A stretch of DNA of 33,273 nt, from NCBI GenBank assembly GCA_023412195.1, contig JAEYNZ010000028.1, positions 1 to 33,273 on the forward strand, read 5' to 3'. The position numbers were made by a program, and so were the translations under genes. The notes below the pieces were generated by a model. That model did not search any database and was not told the DNA's origin. It saw only the letters and a program-made list of their open reading frames with translations. Below, piece by piece: positions 1 through 8,365 of this stretch; the stretch's first letter is position 1; every line of letters begins with the position of its first letter. The DNA comes from Bacteroidota bacterium. Lineage in GTDB: Bacteria > Bacteroidota > Bacteroidia > Bacteroidales > Prolixibacteraceae.

Positions 1-102
1 AACCTACTCCTCCCAAATATATAACTAACTGATTGTCATCTCGAACGAAGTGAGAGATCTCAAAATTCATTGTTTTAACAATGTTACCGGACAACATTGA
101 TT
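1..102 (+). repeat. Partial copy (one arm) of a palindromic intergenic repeat
   Basis: This stretch matches the reverse complement of 8065-8164 almost end to end, with roughly 85% identity by eye and one single-base gap. It also matches, less well, the plus-strand arm at 8180-8263. Shared landmarks, in order, are AACCTAC near the left edge, GAAGTGAGAGATCTC at 46-60, TTCATTGTTTTAA at 66-78 and CCGGACAA at 87-94. The complete copy at 8069-8263 has two such arms around a central hairpin, so this is probably the right half of another copy cut by the window edge. It contains no coding capacity. A MITE-like non-autonomous element is the best guess; no transposase is visible. Confidence 0.7.
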
Positions 103-226
103 AATAATCAGTAAGGAATGATCTGCAGAAATTACAAGATTATATTGACATTCATTCATAGACTGAAATGTTCGTGTTTAATTTATGCCAAATTTATAAA
201 TAAGAAGCACAGATCAAAATTGCATA

Positions 227-940
227 CTAATATCTCTTGCCCTCAGAATCGATTAGCGGAACAAACCTGACCGGCAAAATACTTTCTTCCCTTATTTTGC
301 CCTTCCGCTTCCTCAGCAGAACCAGTTGCTGTATGTTACTGCCTCCGACCGGGATAATCATCCTGCCCCCTTCGGCAAGCTGCTCCTGCAATGGCAATGG
401 AATCTTTTCAGGAGAAGCAGTTACAACAATTGCATCAAAGGGCGCATACTCAGGCCATCCCTTGTAGCCATCGCCAATTTTTGAATTTATATTTGTATAT
501 CCAAGCTGGTCAAACAAATCCCTGGAACGCTTCCCCAGCGATTCAAAAAGTTCTATAGTGAAAACCGAATCACATATTTCAGCCAGTATTGCAGCCTGGT
601 AACCTGAGCCTGTGCCTATTTCAAGCACCTTATCTGTCTTTTTTAAATCGAGCACATCTGTCATATAGGCTACGATGTATGGTTGTGATATTGTCTGCCC
701 TTCAATAATAGGCAGCGGTGAATCGTTGTAGGCATACGGAATATATTCCGGCAATACAAACTTATGGCGTTCAACCTGCCTGAAAGCTTCAAGAACCTTT
801 TCATCTGTAATGCCCCTGTTGGCTATCTGATTTTGAACCATCCTGTTTCTCTGTGCAAAAAAGGGATCTGCCTCCTGGGCGCAGGACAGCATTGGAAACA
901 TCAGCAAAAACAAAAACAGCCTTAAATCCAACTTTCCCAT
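227..940 (-). CDS. pcm: Protein-L-isoaspartate O-methyltransferase with an export signal
   Basis: The product would transfer a methyl group from S-adenosylmethionine to L-isoaspartyl residues, starting repair of aged proteins. The SAM-binding motif I (VLEIGTGSGYQAA) is at about residues 105-117, preceded by the family signature PLPIIEGQTISQPYIVA at about 75-91. I place the start at the ATG at 940 (237 residues); the frame also extends to a GTG at 958, which adds six residues ahead of the signal peptide. The odd feature is the N-terminus: a short charged region, a hydrophobic stretch LFLFLLMFPML and then SC at residues 19-20, which looks like a lipoprotein signal. Usual Pcm proteins are cytosolic and about 210 residues, so the extra length is this leader. 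The enzyme family is clear; the location is inferred. Confidence 0.9.
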   Translation of the reverse strand: MGKLDLRLFLFLLMFPMLSCAQEADPFFAQRNRMVQNQIANRGITDEKVLEAFRQVERHKFVLPEYIPYAYNDSPLPIIEGQTISQPYIVAYMTDVLDLKKTDKVLEIGTGSGYQAAILAEICDSVFTIELFESLGKRSRDLFDQLGYTNINSKIGDGYKGWPEYAPFDAIVVTASPEKIPLPLQEQLAEGGRMIIPVGGSNIQQLVLLRKRKGKIREESILPVRFVPLIDSEGKRY

Positions 941-1049
941 ACTAATTTGAATTACCACCTGTACCAGCAGGGTTCAATTTATAGAATCGTATACGCGCAA
1001 ATCCTGGTACGGTTTCCAACAGCATAACCAACCGGGGGTTCAACAGGAA

Positions 1050-1086
1050 TAAAAATAAAGAAACCGCAGCTGTAGGGCAGCTGCGG
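1050..1086 (-). terminator. Rho-independent terminator of the PspC gene
   Basis: A perfect 9-bp stem (CCGCAGCTG at 1064-1072 with CAGCTGCGG at 1078-1086) and a 5-nt loop. Read on the minus strand it is followed by a T-rich run (1063 down to about 1050). It lies 37 nt past the stop of the PspC gene. Confidence 0.8.
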
Positions 1087-1123
1087 TAACAAAATTCAAA
1101 TAATTGCTATTAATTAACCAAAA

Positions 1124-2707
1124 CTATTCTTCCGTTTCCTCTGTTTCAACAAGGGTCAGCCCATCAGGCTTCATCTCCCAGTATTTTCCAATCATATCAC
1201 CATCCCATGTATTGGTTACATTCTCTACGTCATATATAATGTCTATCATTCTGTCGTCAATATAAACCCTTTTCCCTTCCGGAACTTTCAGTGTGATCAT
1301 TACTTCCTGGTTACGCCACTTGTTGTCATCAGGGAAAAAATATGGGTCGAACACCAACATGGAATCATTTTGCTGAAAGTTATATTTCAGATCATTGGCA
1401 TAATCGCGGGCACCTTCGCGTGAACGTCCGCGTGCACTTTTCCTGATCTGTACAATAAACTGTTCTCCGTTCGCCTTCTCAATGTCAAGCCGCGGGTTTC
1501 CGATCATCTGGTTTTTTCCATCGGACTGGACAACACGCAAATGATTTAAATCCCAATGGTGTGCTGCATATCCTTTATATCTGTCTTCTCCCAGGTTCAG
1601 GTAAAGTGTTTCACAATTATTGCAGTCAATAGTAGAATTCACAATGACCGAACCTTCATTTCTGTAATTCTGAAGCTGATTGGTTGTTACTACAAATAAA
1701 ACAATCAGTGCCACCAGCCAAACACCTGCCATTGCAAGTCCCACTGCCGTATTGTTCGATTTGTACCTGAATACAAATTTGGATCCTATGTAAACCATTG
1801 CCAACATGGGTATTCCGGCCAGTAATCCAAAAAGAATAAGGCCAAGAGTCACTGTTGACGGTTCTACAAGATAATTCAGCATGTCACTAAACGGAATTTC
1901 GGGTCCCATTACAAATGGTAAACCATCTATGAGCGACTGTCCGAGTGTAACGGTGGTAATAAGTCCGATGAGTCCAAGCAGGCCCGAAATGATCAGTATG
2001 ACTCCAATAATTACTACTGCAATTTTGAGCAAAAGTTTAACGATGCTATAGGTTACCTCACCAGCTCCCGTTATTTTTTTTTTACCCTTCGCGTAAGAGT
2101 CCGACTGGCGAAATCTGTTGTAGCTTTCCTTAACCTCCCTTACCTCTTCACGGATCGATTTTTCGATATTTTTAACTGTAGCTTCCTGTCCCCTCATTTC
2201 CAGTCGTTGGGCGGTAGTAACTGCCTTTGGAACGGCAATCCAGAGAATGAAGTAGGCTAAAAGTGCTGCACCCGTGGTAAGGAAAATCAGTACCACAAAG
2301 ATAATCCGGAGAACAACCGGGTCGATGTTAAAATAGGCACCCAGCCCGCCGCATACACCGCCAATTACACGGCTGTCAGGATCACGGTAAAGCCTTCGTT
2401 TGGTTTTTCTTTGTGCAGTATAAGATTCCTCCTCAAGAGCCTCTTCTTCAACAAAATCTTCCGGTGTACCCATTACCGCAATAACCTGTTCAACCCACGC
2501 GAGAGTGATAACTTTATTTTCTTCCGAAGATTTTCCAGCAAATATTTCAGCAATTCTGGCCTCTATATCTGCCAGGATCTCCTTTCCTTCTTCCTCATTT
2601 CCAAAGTGAGTTTTCAGATTCACCAGGTATTTCTGCAAGACTTCATAAGCATCTTCCTCGATGTGAAAAACAGTCCCGCTGATATTGATTGTGAATGTCT
2701 TTTTCAT
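1124..2707 (-). CDS. PspC-domain multi-spanning membrane protein
   Basis: A 527-residue membrane protein. Residues 1-100 are a charged cytoplasmic region; a PspC domain follows at about 103-162 (VIGGVCGGLGAYFNIDP, then a long hydrophobic segment). After a charged, helical linker (165-215) come further hydrophobic segments at about 222-255, 285-312 and 327-342. The C-terminal ~175 residues are polar and begin with a CNNC pair, so they probably lie outside the cytoplasm. PspC domains were first described in phage-shock envelope-stress systems; in Bacteroidota, long PspC proteins commonly sit beside a PadR regulator, as here (44 nt downstream of one). The precise role is unknown; an envelope-stress or membrane-sensing function is inferred. 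Confidence 0.85.
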   Translation of the reverse strand: MKKTFTINISGTVFHIEEDAYEVLQKYLVNLKTHFGNEEEGKEILADIEARIAEIFAGKSSEENKVITLAWVEQVIAVMGTPEDFVEEEALEEESYTAQRKTKRRLYRDPDSRVIGGVCGGLGAYFNIDPVVLRIIFVVLIFLTTGAALLAYFILWIAVPKAVTTAQRLEMRGQEATVKNIEKSIREEVREVKESYNRFRQSDSYAKGKKKITGAGEVTYSIVKLLLKIAVVIIGVILIISGLLGLIGLITTVTLGQSLIDGLPFVMGPEIPFSDMLNYLVEPSTVTLGLILFGLLAGIPMLAMVYIGSKFVFRYKSNNTAVGLAMAGVWLVALIVLFVVTTNQLQNYRNEGSVIVNSTIDCNNCETLYLNLGEDRYKGYAAHHWDLNHLRVVQSDGKNQMIGNPRLDIEKANGEQFIVQIRKSARGRSREGARDYANDLKYNFQQNDSMLVFDPYFFPDDNKWRNQEVMITLKVPEGKRVYIDDRMIDIIYDVENVTNTWDGDMIGKYWEMKPDGLTLVETEETEE

Positions 2708-2751
2708 TGCAATTGTTTCTTAGTTTATTTTACTGATTTGTTTTTGATAGC

Positions 2752-3084
2752 TTATGCCCGGTTTGTTCTGATTTTAGCTACTGCATCCACCAGTTCTGAC
2801 CATGAAATCTCCAGTTCATTCAAAAACTTCCGGCCCCTGTCAGTCAGTTCGTAATATTTTCTTGGCGGCCCCTGTGTTGATTCCTCCCAGCGATATGCCA
2901 GCAAACCATCATTTTTAAGGCGTGTCAGCAAGGGGTAAAGAGTACCTTCCACCACAATCATTTTAGCTTCCTTAAGCGCCTGAATGATATCACTGGCGTA
3001 GAGCGGTTTTCCATCCAGCACCAGAAGAATGCAGTATTCGAGAACCCCCTTCCTCATCTGTGCCTTTGTATTATCAAGTTTCAT
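2752..3084 (-). CDS. PadR-family transcriptional regulator
   Basis: A 110-residue winged-helix protein typical of short PadR regulators. The segment VEGTLYPLLTRLKNDGLL (about 45-62) is the recognition-helix region, followed by the wing with GPPRKYYELTDRG (about 72-84) and a short C-terminal dimerisation helix. PadR proteins usually repress their neighbour genes. It is upstream of, and in the same direction as, the PspC gene, with a 44-nt gap and no terminator between, so the two are probably co-transcribed and the regulator probably controls the pair. No effector can be inferred. Confidence 0.92.
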   Translation of the reverse strand: MKLDNTKAQMRKGVLEYCILLVLDGKPLYASDIIQALKEAKMIVVEGTLYPLLTRLKNDGLLAYRWEESTQGPPRKYYELTDRGRKFLNELEISWSELVDAVAKIRTNRA

Positions 3085-3151
3085 AGTGATTTTTTCTTTA
3101 ATGTTTTTTATTAGATAACGTCAGGTTCATTAATTGACTTTCCCGGAATGA

Positions 3152-3589
3152 TTACATTCCCCACACTGCAGGGGAGGTCATCCAATCTTCCAGCAAAAGT
3201 GCTTCTTCACTTTCCCGCTGATTTAAAGTAATCCCGGTATTGGTTGCCATTTCATTAACGATACCTTCAAAAGGCCCGGTATCCGAGTTATGGAAATAGC
3301 CTTCACTGGTCATCCAGCCTTCCAGTTCAAGTACCGGGTCGAAAGCCTTGTCATATTCTGTCCAGCTGGCATCACCCTTTACCGGAACTTCGGGAACGCT
3401 TTCAACCGCAGGTGCTTCAATCATAGCAATGGCTATTTCACTGAAACTGCTGTTGGTTAAAAGCTTTTTCCAGAATCCCTGGGCGCTGACAGTAAAACTG
3501 ACCAGGACAAAACTTACGACGACGGCTCCTGAACGAATGGCTGCTTTCCGAAAATCTGTTTTTGTTTTCATGGCTTTTCTTGTTTTCAT
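3152..3589 (-). CDS. Small secreted protein with two WMTS motifs, unknown function
   Basis: A 145-residue protein that I cannot assign to a named family. A basic N-terminus is followed by a hydrophobic segment (about 19-36) ending SFTVSAQ, a plausible signal peptide cut after residue 37 or so. The mature part carries a repeated motif: LELEGWMTSEGYF at about 87-99 and LLLEDWMTSPAVW at about 131-143, the second at the extreme C-terminus. It lies 67 nt upstream of the PadR gene on the same strand and may belong to that unit. A second in-frame ATG at residue 7 (3571) could be the true start. Short exported proteins with such Trp-Met motifs seem to accompany PadR/PspC genes in Bacteroidota, but that is recollection, not a search. 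Confidence 0.7.
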   Translation of the reverse strand: MKTRKAMKTKTDFRKAAIRSGAVVVSFVLVSFTVSAQGFWKKLLTNSSFSEIAIAMIEAPAVESVPEVPVKGDASWTEYDKAFDPVLELEGWMTSEGYFHNSDTGPFEGIVNEMATNTGITLNQRESEEALLLEDWMTSPAVWGM

Positions 3590-4184
3590 TTCTTCTGTTT
3601 TAAAAAAATTGCTGTTTTCTGTTGTTATGACGCTTCAAATTTTGAATCGTTACATTTAGCAAAGAACTTTCTTAAAAAAACTACTTTTAATTACATTGTT
3701 ATTGGCTATACAAATATATAAATAATTTTCAGTACCATGCAACACAAAGTACCATATTTTTTAATAATTCATGAAAATAATTTTATTTTTAAATTGTATT
3801 AAGCTGCAAAATGAACCTATAAAAACGTATAATATGCTGATTTACATATTATTTTCAATGTACATGATGAATGAACCTGTAGTGAAAAAGAAATTTTGAA
3901 AATTTTAGTAAATGCTTTTACCAACTATTTGTCAGGGTAAATTTTATACCTTATCTGATCCATACCATCGCCTTGGATTAATACTGACTTTTATAAGCAG
4001 GAGGCAGGATGCGGCTAGAATAAAGAATGTGGATACAATTACTTGTTCATTCCCGGAAGCAGTTGGCAAATATTCGCAGTTGAATAGGAAAAGCTGAAAT
4101 ATATTTCATCTCTTATTCGTGTTCATTCGTGAAGTTCGTGGTAAAAAAATCTTCACTACCCTGGACCTGCCCGGGTAGCAAACA
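3590..4184. other. Long AT-rich intergenic region
   Basis: No convincing gene. The part from 3660 to 3910 is very AT-rich and probably carries the promoter of the small secreted gene; on the minus strand TATATTTG at 3711-3718 fits the Bacteroidota -7 consensus but would give a leader of about 115 nt. A 61-codon plus-strand open frame at 3912-4097 resembles nothing I know and has no coding look. At 4115-4141 the motif TTCGTG occurs three times at 9-10 nt spacing. Confidence 0.5.
4115..4141 (+). repeat. TTCGTG-type short repeat
   Basis: Three TTCGTG units begin at 4116, 4126 and 4135, forming ATTCGTGTTCATTCGTGAAG followed by TTCGTGG. Motifs of this form recur between genes in many Bacteroidota genomes as far as I recall. 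Only one copy was seen in this window. Confidence 0.4.
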
Positions 4185-4226
4185 GAAAAAAGGCTGTCCT
4201 TTCATTACCGGGACAGCCTTTTTTTA
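4185..4226 (-). terminator. Bidirectional rho-independent terminator
   Basis: AGGCTGTCC at 4191-4199 pairs with GGACAGCCT at 4211-4219; the stem is extended by an A-run on the left and a T-run on the right, so it can stop transcription from either side. It ends the TonB receptor gene, whose stop codon is about 20 nt away. Confidence 0.85.
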
Positions 4227-4246
4227 AGGTATAATATTAGTACTGA

Positions 4247-7200
4247 TTAAAAGAAATAACGTATACCCATTTGCAATCTCCAGGTTTGGTTATAATTATA
4301 CAATGTAGAATATGTTTCTGACAGATAATTTCCATCAGCATCTTTTACCATAGAGAAACTCGGAACATTGCCTTCATCTTTTCCTTCATACCTCAGGATG
4401 CGTCCATTGTTGGAATTATTCATGGTTTTAACTACCCCCCACTTGCTGTTGATGAGGTTGCCAAAGTTCAGGAAGTCAAAGCTGAGTTGCAGTGTATTTT
4501 TAGCTCCGCTCACGTCGACGCTGAAATCCTGTAAAAACCTCAGGTCGAAACGGTGCAGCCATGGGGCTCTTGCTGCGTAAGCTTCAGCATATTCACCCTT
4601 GTGATTTTTCAGGTATTTATCCTGCTCCACAAATTTGAAAAATGCATCTTCATCAGCAGCACTTACAAATTTAATTTCACCTTTGGCTTTTGGAATGTAT
4701 ATCAGATCAGTTGCATACCCGTCACCATTCATGTCATTTGTATATGCAAAGCTGTATCCGCCTGCGGAGGATCCTGAATAGAACAGGTTGATAGTTGTAG
4801 CCACATGGTTATTGGCATAAGGCATCCTGTATGACACGGAAGCGATTGCTTTATCGGGAACTACGTATTGTGAACGCTGAACCATGGGGAGATGAGGTCC
4901 ATTGATCTGGATGAGGCCATTGTAGGCTGATGCTGCATTGCTGCCGGGCATACCTGATATTTGTTTAGATTCGGTAACAGTATATGCCGCCATCAAATTG
5001 AGGTTTTCAACAGGTTCAGCAGTTACAGTAAGGTTTCCAATTGCACCCCAGCCTTCGCTGTTGTTAGCCAGCACATATGCATTGCGTGAAGTATAGGTTA
5101 ATGCAGCTGAGGCAGGATATATATACCTGTCATCGGCGCCGCTGAACTGCTGCCATGTATTATCAGGCTGTTTCAGGTTATAGTTTTTGAGCATTACGTC
5201 ATTGATGCTTTTTGTATAAATTCCCTCCAGAGTAACTGAAAGCGGGAATGAGGCAGGGATTTCATAATCTACAGCCAGTGAGCTTTTCCAAACCTGGGGC
5301 ATTTTAAAGTCGGGATCAATGGCATTTACATCGCGCGGGAGGGCACCCTGTTCAGGAGTAATGGTTGTTTGCAGGTTCAGCCTCTGGATCATTTCATTCA
5401 CATCGGTTATAATCGGACCGGCCAACTTAGCCAGGTCAGAACTAACGCTTGTAATTGTGCCGTCAGCACTGTACCGTGTAGTAGCAGCAAAGCTTCCCTG
5501 CACCATGCCTGAGTTGGTTGGCATATTTGTAAAGAATACCAACGGCAGTCTTCCTGCAAACATTCCTGTACCTCCGCGTACTTTCAGGGTCTGGTCGCCA
5601 GTAACATCCCATATGAATCCAACCCTTGGTGAAACCTGAACTTTAGCAGTCGGCCACTCACCGGTATCAATTTTTCTTCCTCCGAAATCAAGTTCATAAA
5701 TAGCATTGTTCCGGATGATGTTGTCGACATATTTTAAATAATCAGCGCGTAATCCGTAGGATAGTTTGAAATTTGAGGTAAGTTTCCATTCATCCTGTGC
5801 ATAAATGCCAAACTGGTTAAATGCCACTTCAGCAGCCGGGTTTTTCTCACCATCATATCCATAGGTCAGTGCGAAGTCTCTCGGGGCTGCCTGGTTAAGG
5901 AAATCTTCAACACTTGCGTAGCGGTAATAGCCTGTGCCGTTCCTCATATAAGAGTTATTGGCCATCTGGTATTCATAACTGACTCCGGCTGTTACTTTAT
6001 GATTGCTTAAGTTAAAAGTTACATTGTCAATCATACTGAAGGTATTGTTGTTTACTCCGTTATTCCATGTAAACAATTCATAACCTGCCGATATGTATGG
6101 CTCAAGGATCTGTTTTCCGTCACCGGTAACACCGTTCATAATATCAATAAACGGAAATGGGGAAGAAGTGGAACCCCTCATGTCCTTGATTTTGGTATAG
6201 GTGCTGATAAACTGGTTGGTAACCGTGTTTGAAATCCTGCTGTTCAGATCGAAAGAAAATGAATTTACGATGTTGTCCATCGAATACAGTGAGTTTGAGA
6301 AAGCCATGGAGTGCTGTGAAATCCTGTCCATTGCGCTGTTACGGAAACCCGCATCCGTTGAATTGCCGTTGGTTGGATTCCAGGCCTGGTTCTTGGTATA
6401 ATTATAACGCAGGCTCAGTTTGTTGGCGTCGTTGATGTTCCAGTCGATTCGGGCAAGCAATTTTTTATTGCTTTCATCAGCGGGATAATTGGTGTAGGAA
6501 CCCGGGTCATAACCATAGTTATTGATCAGATGCTGTTTTACCCTTTCCATATCTGCAGCACTTGTGCGCGAAAGCATCAGATCGGTATTGGCAACTCCAT
6601 TTTCAGAAGGCCTCCAGTTTACTACCTGTCCGGGACGAACTTCATACTCCCCGTTGATGAAAAAGAAAAGTTTATTCTTTATAATCGGGCCACCTAAAGT
6701 ACCGCCATAAATTTTCCTTGATTCTTCAGGGCGCTCTTCAAAATCAACATCGCCAATTTTATTTCCTCTCAGCTGCTGGTTTGAAAAATAAGTATATGCA
6801 GAACCCCTGAACCTGTTTGTTCCTGATTTGGTAATGGCATTGATACCACCTCCGATAAAATTGGTTTGCCTTACATCAAAAGGGGCAACTACCACCTGCA
6901 CTTCTTCAATGGCATCGAGCGATATTGGGTTTCCTCCGCCGGGCAGGTTTGAACCCAAACCGAAGTTGTTGTTAAAATTGGCACCATCAACAGTAAAATT
7001 CGTGGAACGGCCATCACCTCCGGCAAAACTCATTCCGTTGGCATAGGGTGAAAGCTGGGTAATATCTGAAATACTCCGGCTGATTGTAGGCATTGCAGTC
7101 ATCTGCTGGTTCGAAATATTGGTTGTTGCACCTGTTTTATCGGTTTGGAATGCAGATGCTTTCCTGCCTACAATTACTACTTCACCAACATCCACGGCAC

Positions 7201-7540
7201 TTTCATCCAAAGGTACATCAATCCTGAATGCTTCTCCCAGATAAAGTGTGATATCAGTAAAGGTCTTTTTTGCATAACCCACGAATGAAATTTCAAGCCG
7301 GTATGGACCACCAGGCCTCATACCCTGCAGGTTAAACTGGCCTTCGGAATTTGTAATTGTACCATACTGTGTTCCCGATGGTTCATGTACTGCTACAACT
7401 GTGGCACCGGGCAATCTTTCCCCATTATCTCCGGAAATGATTCCGTTCATCCCAGATGTGGTAATCTGTGAAATGGCCTGTGTAGCAATAAACAAAACAA
7501 AGCTGATTGTAAATGTAAATCGAAGTAACTTCATTTTCAT
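4247..7540 (-). CDS. Oar-like TonB-dependent outer-membrane receptor
   Basis: A complete 1097-residue outer-membrane protein. Residues 1-25 are a signal peptide (ending QAISQ). About 27-120 is a carboxypeptidase-regulatory-like domain (GIISGDNGERLPGATVVAV). The plug domain follows at about 125-240, including the stretch VVAPFDVRQTNFIGGGINA typical of Oar-type receptors, and the rest is a beta-barrel ending with an aromatic residue (GIRYFF). Oar proteins resemble TonB receptors, but their cargo is mostly unknown; some act in secretion or adhesion. There is no SusD partner on either side, so this is not a standard SusC. The gene stands alone on the minus strand between its own terminator and an 800-nt intergenic region. 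The starts MKMKL and MKL are equally possible. Confidence 0.92.
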   Translation of the reverse strand: MKMKLLRFTFTISFVLFIATQAISQITTSGMNGIISGDNGERLPGATVVAVHEPSGTQYGTITNSEGQFNLQGMRPGGPYRLEISFVGYAKKTFTDITLYLGEAFRIDVPLDESAVDVGEVVIVGRKASAFQTDKTGATTNISNQQMTAMPTISRSISDITQLSPYANGMSFAGGDGRSTNFTVDGANFNNNFGLGSNLPGGGNPISLDAIEEVQVVVAPFDVRQTNFIGGGINAITKSGTNRFRGSAYTYFSNQQLRGNKIGDVDFEERPEESRKIYGGTLGGPIIKNKLFFFINGEYEVRPGQVVNWRPSENGVANTDLMLSRTSAADMERVKQHLINNYGYDPGSYTNYPADESNKKLLARIDWNINDANKLSLRYNYTKNQAWNPTNGNSTDAGFRNSAMDRISQHSMAFSNSLYSMDNIVNSFSFDLNSRISNTVTNQFISTYTKIKDMRGSTSSPFPFIDIMNGVTGDGKQILEPYISAGYELFTWNNGVNNNTFSMIDNVTFNLSNHKVTAGVSYEYQMANNSYMRNGTGYYRYASVEDFLNQAAPRDFALTYGYDGEKNPAAEVAFNQFGIYAQDEWKLTSNFKLSYGLRADYLKYVDNIIRNNAIYELDFGGRKIDTGEWPTAKVQVSPRVGFIWDVTGDQTLKVRGGTGMFAGRLPLVFFTNMPTNSGMVQGSFAATTRYSADGTITSVSSDLAKLAGPIITDVNEMIQRLNLQTTITPEQGALPRDVNAIDPDFKMPQVWKSSLAVDYEIPASFPLSVTLEGIYTKSINDVMLKNYNLKQPDNTWQQFSGADDRYIYPASAALTYTSRNAYVLANNSEGWGAIGNLTVTAEPVENLNLMAAYTVTESKQISGMPGSNAASAYNGLIQINGPHLPMVQRSQYVVPDKAIASVSYRMPYANNHVATTINLFYSGSSAGGYSFAYTNDMNGDGYATDLIYIPKAKGEIKFVSAADEDAFFKFVEQDKYLKNHKGEYAEAYAARAPWLHRFDLRFLQDFSVDVSGAKNTLQLSFDFLNFGNLINSKWGVVKTMNNSNNGRILRYEGKDEGNVPSFSMVKDADGNYLSETYSTLYNYNQTWRLQMGIRYFF

Positions 7541-8068
7541 GTTATTATTAATTTAGAATTCAAGTGATTTAATTTATACGGTAATAAATACCTGCATGGA
7601 GCATGGCTGAGAGGGTTCATGAATTCGATGTGTTCCTTTTTCATGTCTGGTTTTAAATCCCGCAACAAAAGTAGGTCTAAATAATTTTTGTTTTGTCAGA
7701 ACTTCATTAAACATTATTTAAGAAATGGTTAATTTATGATGTAGCATTTTTTCTACATTATAGTATAGCATCACTATGATCATTCCAAAGCCTTTACTTC
7801 AGTCTGAACTCATAAATGAGCATGCTAAAATTAAAGGTTTAAATGTTAATGTTTGTAATGATATGTCATGTTATATATCTACTTTTCAACAAGTTTACCA
7901 GAGGTTAATTTATTACGGACTAAAGACTTAAAACAAATAATTAATAAGTTGTCAATAAAATGTGAATAAAGATTAAGCCATCCACATGACTGAATGTTGT
8001 GTAGCCTGTCATAAAATAATATGCACCTCAACATTGAGGCAGTTGTTGTAATTCATTTATAAGAAACA
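7541..8068. other. AT-rich intergenic region upstream of the TonB receptor
   Basis: No gene seen. On the minus strand TACTTTTG (7666-7673) matches the Bacteroidota -7 consensus TAnnTTTG and would give the receptor mRNA a leader of about 120 nt; no clear -33 box is visible. A GCTGAGAGGG string at 7605-7614 recalls a riboswitch fragment but the rest of the consensus is missing. Confidence 0.4.
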
Positions 8069-8263
8069 ATATTGTCCGGCAACATTTTAAAACAATGAAA
8101 TATGAGATCTCTCACTTCATTTGATATGAAAATCAATTAGTTATGTATTGGGGAGAGGTAGGTTTGCGGCGCAGCCCCCAACCTACCCCTCCCATCATAA
8201 AAGCTAGGAAAACAACGTCATTTCGACCGCAGGGAAAAATCTCAAATATTTTACCGGACACTA
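8069..8263 (+). repeat. Complete palindromic MITE-like intergenic repeat
   Basis: About 195 nt with two long arms in inverted orientation. The left arm starts ATTGTCCGGCAACATT (8071-8086) and holds GAGATCTCTCACTTCATTTG (8104-8123). The right arm reads GTCATTTCGACCGCAGGG (8217-8234), AAATCTCAAA (8237-8246) and ends TTACCGGACACTAAT (8251-8265). The centre is a strong hairpin, GAGAGGTAGGTT (8154-8165) with AACCTACCCCTC (8180-8191), one mismatch, around a GC-rich loop. The left arm is about 85% identical to 1-102 in opposite orientation. No open frame. The arrangement fits a non-autonomous transposable or REP-type element; no target duplication could be fixed by eye. Confidence 0.7.
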
Positions 8264-8365
8264 ATGCTTAAAAAATCAAATAAATTAAAGACTAAAAGCG
8301 GTTTTATTAAAAATGAATGTTTAATTTTACCCCCTCATACAAACTGGAAACAAGTTTAATTGCAG

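Noticed and set aside
3912..4097. 61-codon plus-strand open frame
   Set aside because: No recognisable domain, no promoter or start signal, and mixed composition; it is probably chance.
7596..7640. GCTGAGAGGG string resembling part of a TPP riboswitch
   Set aside because: The other conserved THI-box parts (the ACCCTTTGAACCTGAT-like half) are missing, and on that strand the next gene is over 700 nt away.
8360..8365. TTG as the nadA start
   Set aside because: It adds only two residues, and the ATG at 8366 is a stronger start with the same upstream context.
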